Part shown: positions 48,774-58,338 of the stretch, in pieces
Layout: each line of letters starts with the position of its first letter
How positions within the stretch are numbered: position 1 is the first letter of the stretch
Assembly: GCF_000730565.1 (NCBI RefSeq)
Contig: NZ_BBIQ01000015.1
Location: 1-64,000, forward strand
Length of the DNA stretch: 64,000 bases
From: Pseudomonas fulva NBRC 16637 = DSM 17717
Lineage (GTDB): Bacteria; Pseudomonadota; Gammaproteobacteria; Pseudomonadales; Pseudomonadaceae
Direction of reading: 5' to 3'
Program-made: the position numbers and the translations under genes
The notes under the pieces: generated by a model
Database searches by the model: none
What the model was told of the DNA's origin: nothing
The model's input: the letters and a program-made list of their open reading frames with translations, nothing else

Positions 48774-49745
48774 ATGAACCCGCACCGCACCCTGCGAATT
48801 CTCAGTACCTTAGCCCTTGCTGGCGCCAGCTGGATGGCCCAGGCGTCAGACTTGACCGTGGCGTATCAGACGACGGTCGATCCTGCCAAGGTGTCGCAGG
48901 TCGATGGCGACTACGAGACGGCGACCAAAGCCAGTATCGACTGGCGCAAGTTCGACAATGGTGCCGATGTGATCACCGCCGTTGCCAGTGGGGACGTGCA
49001 GATTGGTTATCTGGGCTCCAGCCCATTGGCAGCCGCCGCAACGCGCAAGCTGCCGATCGAGACGTTCCTGATCGCCACGCAGATCGGGGCCGGCGAAGCG
49101 CTGGTGGTGCGCGATGAAATCAAGACACCCCAGGATCTTGTGGGCAAAAAAGTCGCTGTTCCCTTCGTGTCAACCGGGCACTACAGCCTGCTGGCAGCAC
49201 TCAAGCACTGGAACATCGATCCTGCCAAGGTGCAGATCGTGAACCTGGCACCGCCCGCGATCATCGCGGCATGGAAACGTGGCGACATCGACGCCACCTA
49301 TGTCTGGGACCCTGCGCTGGGCGTGGCGAAGGAAACCGGCAAGGTGCTGATCACCTCGGGCGAGCTGGGCAAGGCGGGGGCCCCCACCTTCGACGCCTGG
49401 ATCGTGCGCAAGGACTTCGCATCCAAGCACCCCGACGTGGTCAGGGCCTTCGCGCAGGTCACCCTGCAGGCGTATGCCGACTACCGAAAGGACCCGCAAG
49501 CCTGGCTGGCGAACCAGGACAACGTCGCCAAGTTGGCCAAGCTGTCCGGCGCCAAGCCTTCGGACATCCCGGTGTTGCTGCAAGGCAACGTCTACCCGCT
49601 GGCCGCAGACCAGGCCAGCGCCCTGGGTGCGCCCACTACCCAGGCCCTGACCGACACGGCCACGTTCCTCAAGCAGCAAGGCAAGGTCGAGGCCGTACTG
49701 CCGGACTACAGCCCCTACGTCAGTGCCCAGTACCTCCCCCACTGA
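48774..49745 (+). CDS. tauA: Taurine-binding periplasmic protein
   Basis: A 323-residue substrate-binding protein: signal peptide MNPHRTLRILSTLALAGASWMAQA, then SDLTVAYQTTVDPAKVSQVDGDYE, SIDWRKFDNGADVITAVASGDVQIGYLGSSPLAAAATRKLPIETFLIATQIGAGEALVV and WKRGDIDATYVWDPALGVAKETGKVLI. The pattern is that of TauA. It is the first gene of tauABCD; tauB starts 27 bp after it. Confidence 0.95.
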   Translation: MNPHRTLRILSTLALAGASWMAQASDLTVAYQTTVDPAKVSQVDGDYETATKASIDWRKFDNGADVITAVASGDVQIGYLGSSPLAAAATRKLPIETFLIATQIGAGEALVVRDEIKTPQDLVGKKVAVPFVSTGHYSLLAALKHWNIDPAKVQIVNLAPPAIIAAWKRGDIDATYVWDPALGVAKETGKVLITSGELGKAGAPTFDAWIVRKDFASKHPDVVRAFAQVTLQAYADYRKDPQAWLANQDNVAKLAKLSGAKPSDIPVLLQGNVYPLAADQASALGAPTTQALTDTATFLKQQGKVEAVLPDYSPYVSAQYLPH

Positions 49746-49772
49746 ATTTGCAGCCAATGACAGGAGCCTGAC

Positions 49773-50558
49773 ATGGCCTTGCTCGAACTGGAGCGCATCA
49801 GCGCACAGTACCCTGGTGCCGCGAGCCCGGTGCTGGCCGACATCACCCTGAGCGTAGGGCCGCGGCAGTTGCTGGTGGCGCTTGGGCCCTCGGGCAGCGG
49901 GAAGACCTCGTTGCTGAACCTGATCGCAGGATTCGTCAGCCCCAGCGCGGGACGCATCACGCTCGACGGCGTGCCCGTGCAGGGGCCAGGGGCCGAGCGT
50001 GGCGTGGTCTTTCAGGATGATGCCCTACTGCCCTGGCAGAACGTGCTGGGCAATGTCGCCTTCGGCCTGGAACTGGCCGGCGTGCCACGCGCGGCACGTG
50101 AAGCCAGAGCCCGCGAGATGCTCGCCCTGGTCGACCTTGCAGAGTTTGCCGAGCGGCGCATATGGCAGCTTTCAGGCGGCCAGAAGCAGCGCGTGGGCCT
50201 GGCCCGTGCATTGGCCGCCGACCCTGGCGTACTGCTGATGGATGAACCGTTCGGTGCCCTGGATGCGTTCACCCGCGAGCACATGCAGACGCTGCTGCTG
50301 GATATCTGGCAGCGCGCCGACAAACCTGTGTTCCTGATCACCCATGACATAGAGGAGGCCGTGTTTCTCGCCACTGAGTTGGTGCTGCTCGCACCCAGCC
50401 CAGGGCGCATCGTCGAGCGGCTTCAATTGGACTTCGGCCAGCGTTACGCCAACGGCGAGCCGGCGCGGGCGATCAAGTCCGACCCGCGCTTCATCGAAGC
50501 GCGCGAGCATGTGCTGGCCCGGGTCTTTTCGCACCGTCAATCCCAGGAGCGCGCATGA
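49773..50558 (+). CDS. tauB: Taurine ABC transporter ATPase
   Basis: A 261-residue ABC ATPase: Walker [20 protein letters not shown]-loop [14 protein letters not shown], signature [16 protein letters not shown], Walker [23 protein letters not shown]-loop [12 protein letters not shown]. Stop overlaps the tauC start by 4 bp. It drives taurine import with TauA and TauC. Confidence 0.95.
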   Translation: MALLELERISAQYPGAASPVLADITLSVGPRQLLVALGPSGSGKTSLLNLIAGFVSPSAGRITLDGVPVQGPGAERGVVFQDDALLPWQNVLGNVAFGLELAGVPRAAREARAREMLALVDLAEFAERRIWQLSGGQKQRVGLARALAADPGVLLMDEPFGALDAFTREHMQTLLLDIWQRADKPVFLITHDIEEAVFLATELVLLAPSPGRIVERLQLDFGQRYANGEPARAIKSDPRFIEAREHVLARVFSHRQSQERA

Positions 50559-51394
50559 GCAGCATTGATATACCAGCGGCCAGTGAGCCCACTGTTCAAT
50601 CAGCACCTGCCGCCAGCGGGGCTCGCTTGCTGCCCACCCGTTGGATCAGCGCATTGACCCTGGCCAGCCTAGTGCTGACCTGGTGGTTGGTCACGGCTGC
50701 CGGGTGGGTCGAGCCCCTGTTTCTGCCCTCGCCTGCTGACATCACGGCCAAAGCCTGGGTCTTGCTCACCCAGGGCTACATGGATGCCAGCCTGTGGCAG
50801 CACCTTGGCGCCAGTCTCGGGCGTATCGGCACGGCATTGCTGGCCGCGGTGTTCACGGCCATCCCGATAGGTATCGCCATTGGTTATAGCCGCGTGGCAC
50901 GGGGCATCTTCGACCCGTTGATCGAGTTCTACCGGCCTATCCCCCCGCTCGCCTACTTGCCGCTGATTGTCATCTGGTGCGGGATCGGCGAGCTGTCGAA
51001 GGTGCTGCTGATCTACCTGGCGATCTTCGCGCCCATCGCCATCGCCACTGCCACGGGCGTGCGCACCACCGACCCGGCCAAGCTGCGAGCCGCGCAATCG
51101 CTGGGTGCGACCAGGGCCCAGCTGATTCGTCACGTGATCCTGCCCAGTGCGCTGCCCGACATTCTGACAGGCATTCGGATTGGCCTGGGCGTCGGTTGGT
51201 CGACGCTGGTAGCGGCCGAACTGATCGCCGCCACCAGCGGCCTTGGCTTCATGGTGCAGTCGGCCGCGCAATTTCTGGTCACCGATGTGGTGGTGCTGGG
51301 CATCCTGCTGATCGCGCTGATCGCGTTCGCGCTGGAGATGAGCCTACGCGCGCTGCAACGCCGACTGGTGCCCTGGCACGGACAAAGCCACTGA
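50555..51394 (+). CDS. tauC: Taurine ABC transporter permease
   Basis: A 279-residue inner-membrane permease with about six helices and an EAA loop ([45 protein letters not shown]). The conserved stretch [36 protein letters not shown] is typical of TauC/SsuC. It overlaps tauB by 4 bp and ends 48 bp before tauD. Confidence 0.95.
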   Translation: MSSIDIPAASEPTVQSAPAASGARLLPTRWISALTLASLVLTWWLVTAAGWVEPLFLPSPADITAKAWVLLTQGYMDASLWQHLGASLGRIGTALLAAVFTAIPIGIAIGYSRVARGIFDPLIEFYRPIPPLAYLPLIVIWCGIGELSKVLLIYLAIFAPIAIATATGVRTTDPAKLRAAQSLGATRAQLIRHVILPSALPDILTGIRIGLGVGWSTLVAAELIAATSGLGFMVQSAAQFLVTDVVVLGILLIALIAFALEMSLRALQRRLVPWHGQSH

Positions 51395-52276
<882 letters not shown>

Positions 52277-52310
52277 CCGGAGGGCGCTTAGTCGGAGAGA
52301 GGCGGGGCGA

Positions 52311-52348
52311 TCCTGGAAGGCCGAGCCATGAGGCTCGCCCTTCCAGGA
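52311..52348. terminator. Long stem-loop between tauD and betT
   Basis: TCCTGGAAGG (52311-52320) pairs with CCTTCCAGGA (52339-52348), and inside it CGAGCC (52322-52327) pairs with GGCTCG (52332-52337). The near-continuous 17-bp hairpin lies between two convergent genes and most likely terminates both, although T-runs are lacking. Confidence 0.7.
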
Positions 52349-52356
52349 CGGGGCGA

Positions 52357-54360
52357 TCAGCGCACCAAATGCAGGAACTGCATGTGCCGTTCGTACTGGT
52401 CGAGGATGTCGTTGATGATCTGTTCCTTGCTGTAGCCCACCAGGTCGTAATTCTGGCTGCCTTCGCTGAGGTAGACCTCCGCCCGGTAATAGCGGCGGTT
52501 CTTCAACTCATGGGCACCCAGGCCACCACGGGCGAACGAGGGCGTGAAGTAACCGCGCATCTGCACCTGGTAGATGAACGGCTGTTCATCGCCATGGCCG
52601 ACTTTCAAGCTGACGTTGTCATGGCTCGGGTCGTCCTGGGTGATCAGCACCAGCCCTTTCTGCTCGAACACCTCACGCACATCGGCAATGGCCGGGCGCA
52701 CCACATCGTCCATGAACCGATACACCTCGTCCCGCGAAGGGAAATGCACCGCCTGGCTCAAGCGCTGGCGCCAACCTCCACGGCCTCGGCGTGACTGGGC
52801 GAAGGGAGCCAGCGAGTGCATCTGCGCGATCTGGCGCTGCGACTCCAGGTAGAAGGCCTTGTGCAGCCCCCACATCATGCACAACAGGATCAGCGAGAAG
52901 GGCAACGAAGTGAGCACCACCGCTGACTTCAGCGAGTCGATGCTGCCGGCGAACAGCAAGGCACTGGTCACCAGTGCCGTCATGGCGCCCCAGAAGATGC
53001 GCAGCCAGTTCGGGCCATCCTCGTCGGCATCGCCGCCGGTTGCCGACAGCGTGGACAGCACCACGGTACCGGAGTCTGCCGACGTCACGAAGAACACGAA
53101 GCTGACGAACACCGTCATGGCAATCACCGCCTTGCTCCACGGGTAGGTCTCCAGCAGCAGGTACAGGCTCATGGACGGGTTGTCCAACGCGGCTTGGCCC
53201 AGCGCGGTCATGCCGTGATTGATGACCTGGTCCAGTGCACTGTTGCCGAAGATCGACATCCACGCCAGGGTGAAGCCAAGCGGAATCAGCAGCACACCGA
53301 AGACGAACTCGCGAATGGTCCGCCCACGGGAGATGCGCGCGATGAACAAGCCCACGAACGGCGCCCACGCGATCCACCAGGCCCAGTAGAACACTGTCCA
53401 GCCGCCCAGCCACTCACGGTTATCGCCATAGGCATAGACGTCGAAGCTCTTGCGGGGCAAGGCACCCAAATAGTCGCCCAGGTTCTGGATAAGGGTGTTG
53501 AACAGGTGCTGGGTGGGGCCTGCGAACAACACGAAGAGCAAAAGCGAACAGGCCAGGAACAGGTTGATGTCGCTCATTACCCGTACGCCTTTTTCCACAC
53601 CGGCTACCGCCACGGCCACCGCCGCGCCCATCATCAGCGTGATCAGCACCACCTGCACCCACTGGCTGTGGCTGATGCCGAACAGGTAATCCAGGCCGGC
53701 GTTGAGGTGCAGCACGCCAAAGCCCATGTCGGCCCCCAGGCCGAATACCGTGGCGATGATGCCGAAGCCGTCGACCGCATAGCCGATAGGCCCGTTGATG
53801 CGCTTGCCGATTAGCGGGTAGAGCGCAGAGCGCAAGGCCAGCGGCAGGTTGTGCCGGTAGGCGAAATAAGCCAGCGCCATGCCGACGAAGGCAAAGACGC
53901 CCCAACCGTGCAGGCCCCAATGCAGGAACAGGATCTGCATCGCCTGCCGCCCCGCCTCAGCCGTACCCCCCTCACCCTGGGGCGGCTGCAGCATGTGGGT
54001 AAGCGGTTCCGAGACGCAGAAGAAGAACAGCGTGATGCTGATCCCCGCAGCGAACAGCATGCCCGCCCATGACAGGTAGCTGAATTCGGGCTCGTCGTGG
54101 TCGGCACCGAGCTTGATCTTGCCGTAGCCGGATACGGCGGTGACCACCACGAAGACCAGATACAGGGTCATCGCCAGCATGTAGTACCAGCCTACCGTGT
54201 TGGCAGCCCAGTTCTGCGCCGCCAGCAACCACTGGCCTGCACTCTCCGGGTTGATGATGACCACAAGGCCAAAGATGAGGATGAAACTTGCCGCAAAATA
54301 GAACACCGGGGGGTTCATGCGGATCTTGCCAGGGGCAAGCGAAGGGGTCGGTGCACTCAT
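52357..54360 (-). CDS. betT: BCCT-family choline/betaine transporter
   Basis: A 667-residue 12-helix transporter of the betaine-choline-carnitine family. The signature tryptophan segment is WTVFYWAWWIAWAPFVGLFIARISRGRTIREF; other family parts are FSYLSWAGMLFAAGISITLFFFCVSEP, LHWGLHGWGVFAFVGMALAYFAYR and TSADSGTVVLSTLS. A long hydrophilic C-terminal tail (about 170 residues) is like the osmosensing tail of BetT. A BetI-like palindrome lies about 100 bp upstream. It interrupts the sulfur genes; quaternary amines such as choline-O-sulfate relatives might link it, but that is conjecture. Confidence 0.92.
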   Translation of the reverse strand: MSAPTPSLAPGKIRMNPPVFYFAASFILIFGLVVIINPESAGQWLLAAQNWAANTVGWYYMLAMTLYLVFVVVTAVSGYGKIKLGADHDEPEFSYLSWAGMLFAAGISITLFFFCVSEPLTHMLQPPQGEGGTAEAGRQAMQILFLHWGLHGWGVFAFVGMALAYFAYRHNLPLALRSALYPLIGKRINGPIGYAVDGFGIIATVFGLGADMGFGVLHLNAGLDYLFGISHSQWVQVVLITLMMGAAVAVAVAGVEKGVRVMSDINLFLACSLLLFVLFAGPTQHLFNTLIQNLGDYLGALPRKSFDVYAYGDNREWLGGWTVFYWAWWIAWAPFVGLFIARISRGRTIREFVFGVLLIPLGFTLAWMSIFGNSALDQVINHGMTALGQAALDNPSMSLYLLLETYPWSKAVIAMTVFVSFVFFVTSADSGTVVLSTLSATGGDADEDGPNWLRIFWGAMTALVTSALLFAGSIDSLKSAVVLTSLPFSLILLCMMWGLHKAFYLESQRQIAQMHSLAPFAQSRRGRGGWRQRLSQAVHFPSRDEVYRFMDDVVRPAIADVREVFEQKGLVLITQDDPSHDNVSLKVGHGDEQPFIYQVQMRGYFTPSFARGGLGAHELKNRRYYRAEVYLSEGSQNYDLVGYSKEQIINDILDQYERHMQFLHLVR

Positions 54361-54459
54361 GGCGTGTGCACCTCGTCAAAGGACGAAAGACGCATAATTA
54401 ACGGGTTCAGCAAAGGAATCCTCCTGATGAACACCGGCAGCGGACCAGCGTTTTTTTAA

Positions 54460-54475
54460 TTGAACAAGCGTTCAA
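54460..54475. promoter_or_regulatory. BetI-like operator upstream of betT
   Basis: TTGAAC (54460-54465) and GTTCAA (54470-54475) form a perfect dyad with a 4-nt centre AAGC, flanked by AT-rich bases. BetI operators contain TTGAAC-type arms in betaine genes. The site is 100 bp before the betT ATG. No betI gene is in the window. Confidence 0.55.
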
Positions 54476-54624
54476 GTTAAACATGGTTTGAGCCTCATTG
54501 CGAATTGAAGCGCCGATTGGTAATGCCCTGGAAACACCTCTTGGCCAGCCTGACATGCCCTGTCGACCCCTGGCCGCAAAGGGGCATGCACCGGGCGGGT
54601 GCCGACTCAAGGCACCGTCCACGA

Positions 54625-55557
54625 TCACTGTTTGTCCTGACAATCGAGCTGCAGGTTGGCCTGGGTAATGTTGCTGTGCGGCGGCACACTGCGCGTCAAC
54701 CAGACGTTGCCACCGATGGTGGAACCCTGCCCGATGGTGATACGCCCCAGTACGGTAGCGCCGGCATAGATCACCACGTCATCTTCGACGATCGGGTGAC
54801 GGGCCAAGCCCTTGTGCAACGTGCCGGACTCATCGCTCGGGAAGCGCTTGGCGCCAAGGGTCACCGCCTGATAAATCCGCACGCGCTCGCCGATGATCGC
54901 GGTTTCGCCGATCACCACGCCGGTACCGTGGTCGATGAAGAAGCTTGGGCCGATCTGGGCTCCAGGATGGATATCGATACCCGTTGCCGAGTGGGCCAGC
55001 TCCGAACTGATTCGTGCCAACAGTGGCAGCCCGGCCGTGTACAGGTGATGGGCCAGACGGTGATGGATGATCGCCAGGATGCCGGGATAGCACAGCAGCA
55101 CTTCATCGACACTGCGTGCCGCCGGGTCGCCGTGGTAGGCCGCCAGCACGTCGGTATCGAGCAGTACACGCATGCCCGGCAGCGCTGCGGCAAAGCCCTG
55201 GATCAGCTTCAGGGCATGGGCGTCGACACCCGCCAGGTCCTCCTTGCCTTGCCGGGCGGCGTAGCGCAGTTCCAGGCGCGCCTGCACCAACAACGCATTG
55301 AGCGCGGCGTCCAGGGTATGGCCGACATAAAAATCCTCGCTCTCCTCGCGCAGGTCCACTGGCCCGAGGCGCATGGGAAACAGCGCGCCGCAGAGCTGTT
55401 CAAGGATCTGTCGCACCGCTTCGCGCGACGGCAGCTCCCGGCCACCTTGTTCGCCGCTGCTGCGGCCATTGCGGGTGCGCCATTGCTCACGGGCACCGCG
55501 CAAGCCGGCCACGATCCCCTGCAGTTGCCAGTGCCCGGAGGCGGGTTGTTCGCTCAC
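54625..55557 (-). CDS. cysE: Serine O-acetyltransferase, EpsC-type
   Basis: A 310-residue acetyltransferase making O-acetylserine for cysteine synthesis. The N-terminal half is helical (REAVRQILEQLCGALFPMRLG, LDTDVLAAYHGDPAARSVDEVLLCYPGILAI). The left-handed beta-helix shows IDIHPGAQIGPSFFIDHGTGVVIGETAIIGERVRIYQAVTLGAKRF and PIVEDDVVIYAGATVLGRITIGQGSTIGGNVWLTRSVPPHS. The 30-40 residue extended N-terminus and length match EpsC rather than the 270-residue canonical CysE. It is divergent from the cystine-type transporter, placing cysteine synthesis next to cystine uptake. Confidence 0.92.
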   Translation of the reverse strand: MSEQPASGHWQLQGIVAGLRGAREQWRTRNGRSSGEQGGRELPSREAVRQILEQLCGALFPMRLGPVDLREESEDFYVGHTLDAALNALLVQARLELRYAARQGKEDLAGVDAHALKLIQGFAAALPGMRVLLDTDVLAAYHGDPAARSVDEVLLCYPGILAIIHHRLAHHLYTAGLPLLARISSELAHSATGIDIHPGAQIGPSFFIDHGTGVVIGETAIIGERVRIYQAVTLGAKRFPSDESGTLHKGLARHPIVEDDVVIYAGATVLGRITIGQGSTIGGNVWLTRSVPPHSNITQANLQLDCQDKQ

Positions 55558-55831
55558 GGTGTGTTCTCCTGCCTTCTAGGCTATCTGTTCTATTGTCGAT
55601 GCCGTCATTTTGCGGGCAAGCGCCCTGGAACAGGCCTCACCCTCTTTCCTGACACTGGATTGGACCGCCAGAGCAATGACAGCCATGCCAGCCTCGCCTA
55701 CCCTCAAGATCAATGGACAATTTCCAAACGCATAAATAGGCAAAGTGCGATAATTTTTGACTATTTCCTGCGCTGCGCATCCAACCCTATAGTCGCCATC
55801 ACTTCATTCACAACACGCTCGGGGCTCAGAC

Positions 55832-56626
55832 ATGTCGAAGTTCGCCAAACCGCTACTCAATGCCAGCCTGGCCCTGCTGCTGGGCACAGGCCTGCTTGGC
55901 CAGGCCTTTGCCGGCGAAGAGTTGAAGACCATCCAGGAAAAAGGCGTGATCAACGTCGGCCTTGAAGGCACATACCCACCCTTCAGCTTCCAGGATGAAA
56001 ACGGCAAGCTGACCGGCTTCGAAGTGGAGCTGTCCGAATTGCTGGCCAAGGAGCTCGGCGTAAAGGCCAAGATCCAGCCGACCAAATGGGACGGTATCCT
56101 GGCTGCGCTGGAATCCAAGCGGCTGGACATCGTCGTCAACCAGGTCACGATTTCCGAGGAGCGCAAGAAGAAATACGATTTCTCCGAACCCTATACCGTC
56201 TCGGGTATCCAGGCGCTGGTGCTGAAGAAGAAGGCTGACCAGCTCGGCATCAAGGGCGCTCAGGACCTGGCAGGCAAGAAAGTCGGTGTAGGCCTGGGTA
56301 CTAACTACGAGCAATGGGTCAAACAGGATGTGCCCAAGGCCGAAGTGCGTACCTATGAAGACGACCCCAGCAAGTTTGCCGACCTGCGCAACGGCCGCAT
56401 CGATGCCATCCTGATCGATCGCCTGGCTGCACTTGAATACGCGCAGAAAGCCAAGGATACGCAACTGGCGGGCGATGCGTTCTCGCGACTGGAGAGCGGG
56501 GTTGCCATGCGCAAGGGCGAACCTGAACTGCTGGACGCCATCAACAAGGCCATCGACAAGCTCAAGGCGGACGGGACGCTGACCAAGCTGTCCGAAAAGT
56601 ACTTCGGTGCTGACGTCACCCGATGA
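55832..56626 (+). CDS. tcyJ: Cystine-type amino-acid ABC transporter binding protein
   Basis: A 264-residue SBP_bac_3 protein. Signal peptide MSKFAKPLLNASLALLLGTGLLGQAFA; then GVINVGLEGTYPPFSFQDENGKLTGFEVELSELLAKELGVKAKIQPTKWDGILAALESKRLDIVVNQVTISEERKKKYDFSEPYTVSG, typical of FliY/TcyJ. It overlaps the permease gene by 4 bp. Cystine is inferred from the FliY-YecS-YecC pattern and the sulfur neighbourhood; other thiol amino acids are possible. Confidence 0.9.
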   Translation: MSKFAKPLLNASLALLLGTGLLGQAFAGEELKTIQEKGVINVGLEGTYPPFSFQDENGKLTGFEVELSELLAKELGVKAKIQPTKWDGILAALESKRLDIVVNQVTISEERKKKYDFSEPYTVSGIQALVLKKKADQLGIKGAQDLAGKKVGVGLGTNYEQWVKQDVPKAEVRTYEDDPSKFADLRNGRIDAILIDRLAALEYAQKAKDTQLAGDAFSRLESGVAMRKGEPELLDAINKAIDKLKADGTLTKLSEKYFGADVTR

Positions 56627-57291
56627 TCGCTGAAAGCCTGCAACTGGTCGCCGACTCCGCACCCTTTCTGCTCAAGGGTGCGGGTTACACCGTGCTGCTC
56701 AGCGTAGGGGGCATGTTCTTCGGATTGGTGCTGGGCTTTGCCCTGGCGTTGATGCGTTTGTCCAAAGTGCTGCCGCTCAACTGGCTGGCACGGATATACG
56801 TATCGTTCTTCCGTGGCACGCCCCTGCTGGTGCAGCTGTTCGTCATCTACTTCGGCATGCCCCAGATCGGTATCGAGCTCGACCCGATCCCCGCCTCGCT
56901 GATCGGGCTGTCATTGAACATGGCCGCCTACATCTGCGAGATCCTGCGCGCCGCGATCGCTTCCATCGACCGTGGGCAGTGGGAAGCAGCAGCCAGCATC
57001 GGCATGACCCGCGTGCAGGCCATGCGCCGGGCGATCCTGCCCCAGGCGCTGCGCACCGCGTTGCCGCCGTTGGGCAACAGCTTCATCTCGCTGGTCAAGG
57101 ACACTGCGCTGGCCGCCACCATCCAGGTGCCGGAGCTGTTCCGTCAGGCCCAGTTGATCACGGCACGTACCTTCGAGGTGTTCACCATGTACGTGGCAGT
57201 GGCCGTGGTCTACTGGGTGCTGTGCAGTATCCTGGCCCACTTCCAGAACCGCATGGAAGCGCGGGTCAACCAACACGACCAGGAGCACTGA
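56623..57291 (+). CDS. tcyL: Cystine-type ABC transporter permease
   Basis: A 222-residue polar-amino-acid permease with about five helices and the EAA loop AASIGMTRVQAMRRAILPQALRTALPPLGNSFISLVKDTAL. FFRGTPLLVQLFVIYFGMPQIGI is a HisM/YecS hallmark. Overlaps tcyJ by 4 bp and is 2 bp from tcyN. Confidence 0.92.
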   Translation: MIAESLQLVADSAPFLLKGAGYTVLLSVGGMFFGLVLGFALALMRLSKVLPLNWLARIYVSFFRGTPLLVQLFVIYFGMPQIGIELDPIPASLIGLSLNMAAYICEILRAAIASIDRGQWEAAASIGMTRVQAMRRAILPQALRTALPPLGNSFISLVKDTALAATIQVPELFRQAQLITARTFEVFTMYVAVAVVYWVLCSILAHFQNRMEARVNQHDQEH

Positions 57292-57293
57292 GC

Positions 57294-58052
57294 ATGATCG
57301 AAGTCAAAGGCCTGACCAAACGCTTCAAGGGCCTGACCGTGCTCGATGGCATCGATGTGACGGTGCAGCCGGGTGAAGTGGTGGCGATCATCGGCCCCAG
57401 CGGGTCGGGCAAGACCACCTTCCTGCGGTGCTTGAACCTGCTGGAAACGCCCGATGCCGGGCAGATCAAGATCGGCGCCATCAGCATCGATGCCGACCGG
57501 CCCCTCGGCCCGCAACACAGCGCGATACGTCGCCTGCGCCAACAGGCAGGCTTCGTGTTCCAGAACTTCAACCTGTTTCCCCACCGCACGGCCTTGGAGA
57601 ACGTCATCGAAGGGCCGGTGATCGTCAAGAAAACACCGCGCGACCAAGCGGTGGACCTTGGCCGGCGTCTATTGGCCAAGGTGGGCCTGGCAGGCAAGGA
57701 AGACGCCTACCCGCGTCGCCTGTCCGGGGGCCAGCAGCAGCGGGTGGCCATTGCCCGTGCCTTGGCCATGGAGCCGGAGGTGATTCTGTTCGATGAACCC
57801 ACCTCGGCCCTGGACCCGGAGCTGGTAGGCGAGGTACTGGCGACCATTCGCAGCCTGGCGGAAGAAAAACGCACCATGATCATCGTTACCCATGAAATGA
57901 GCTTCGCTCGCGACGTGGCCAACCGGGTCATCTTCTTCGACAAGGGTGTGATCGTGGAGCAAGGTGAGGCCAAAGCCTTGTTCGCGGCGCCGCAACAGGA
58001 GCGCACGCGGCAGTTTCTGCGCAAGTTTCTGGGCACGGCTGCTTCTGAGTAA
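57294..58052 (+). CDS. tcyN: Cystine-type ABC transporter ATPase
   Basis: A 252-residue ABC ATPase: Walker [22 protein letters not shown]-loop FVFQNFNLFPHRTALENV, signature RLSGGQQQRVAIARALAMEP, Walker B VILFDEPTSALDPELVGEV, H-loop MIIVTHEMSFARDVANRV. The ATG at 57294 follows AGGAG and lies 2 bp after the permease stop. The larger open frame starting at 56979 reads through tcyL in another frame. Confidence 0.93.
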   Translation: MIEVKGLTKRFKGLTVLDGIDVTVQPGEVVAIIGPSGSGKTTFLRCLNLLETPDAGQIKIGAISIDADRPLGPQHSAIRRLRQQAGFVFQNFNLFPHRTALENVIEGPVIVKKTPRDQAVDLGRRLLAKVGLAGKEDAYPRRLSGGQQQRVAIARALAMEPEVILFDEPTSALDPELVGEVLATIRSLAEEKRTMIIVTHEMSFARDVANRVIFFDKGVIVEQGEAKALFAAPQQERTRQFLRKFLGTAASE

Positions 58053-58139
58053 GCCGGCAAAGCCAGCCCGCATTGTAAAAGCACAGCCGTCATTGAGCTC
58101 AGGCCTGAATCCATGTCGCCTGGTGGCAGGCGACACGCT

Positions 58140-58269
58140 TCTATATATATTCCAAACCGTTAGTTCATAAATATTTTATAAACCTTTACGGTATATGTAC
58201 CGGACCACCGGACCAGCATACGTCTGTCGCGATCAGCTGTAGCGGCATAACCCACATGTGAGGTCAGCA
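58140..58269 (+). promoter_or_regulatory. Promoter region of the sfnB operon
   Basis: AT-rich DNA (58141-58185, with TTCATAAATATTTTATAAAC) is followed by a dyad CGGTA (58189-58193) / TACCG (58198-58202). Shared words with the tcyJ upstream region (55725-55740) include TTCCAAAC and CATAAATA. I looked for a sigma54 -24/-12 pattern and did not find one. GAGG at 58260-58263 is the binding site for the leader ORF. Confidence 0.45.
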
Positions 58270-58338
58270 ATGGTCAGGATCACCATCACCCCAGTGCATA
58301 ACGCCAGGGCATTGCGTGCAGCCAAGGAGCGGCACTGA
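58270..58338 (+). CDS. 22-codon leader ORF coupled to sfnB
   Basis: An ATG at 58270 preceded by GAGG with 6-nt spacing opens a 22-codon frame (MVRITITPVHN...AAKERH) ending in TGA at 58336-58338. The final A of this stop is the first base of the sfnB ATG (TGATG). The frame also contains, in its last codons, the AGGAG that serves sfnB. Good initiation signal, exact stop/start overlap and the regulatory position make translational coupling likely. It encodes no cysteine and only the start methionine, so a simple cysteine attenuator is not indicated. It may instead be a small protein or coupling device. Confidence 0.55.
   Translation: MVRITITPVHNARALRAAKERH

Noticed and set aside
48745..48777. 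10-codon ORF overlapping the tauA start in ATGA
   Set aside because: It resembles the sfnB leader in position but has no ribosome binding site and is very short; chance is a sufficient explanation.
54505..55965. Plus-strand open frame of 486 codons across cysE and the tcyJ promoter
   Set aside because: It is antisense to a clear EpsC-type serine acetyltransferase and runs into a non-coding, AT-rich promoter; no family features.
58053..58337. Possible sigma54 promoter for sfnB
   Set aside because: Some sfn genes are sigma54-dependent, but no TGGCAC-N5-TTGCA-like element was found in this interval.
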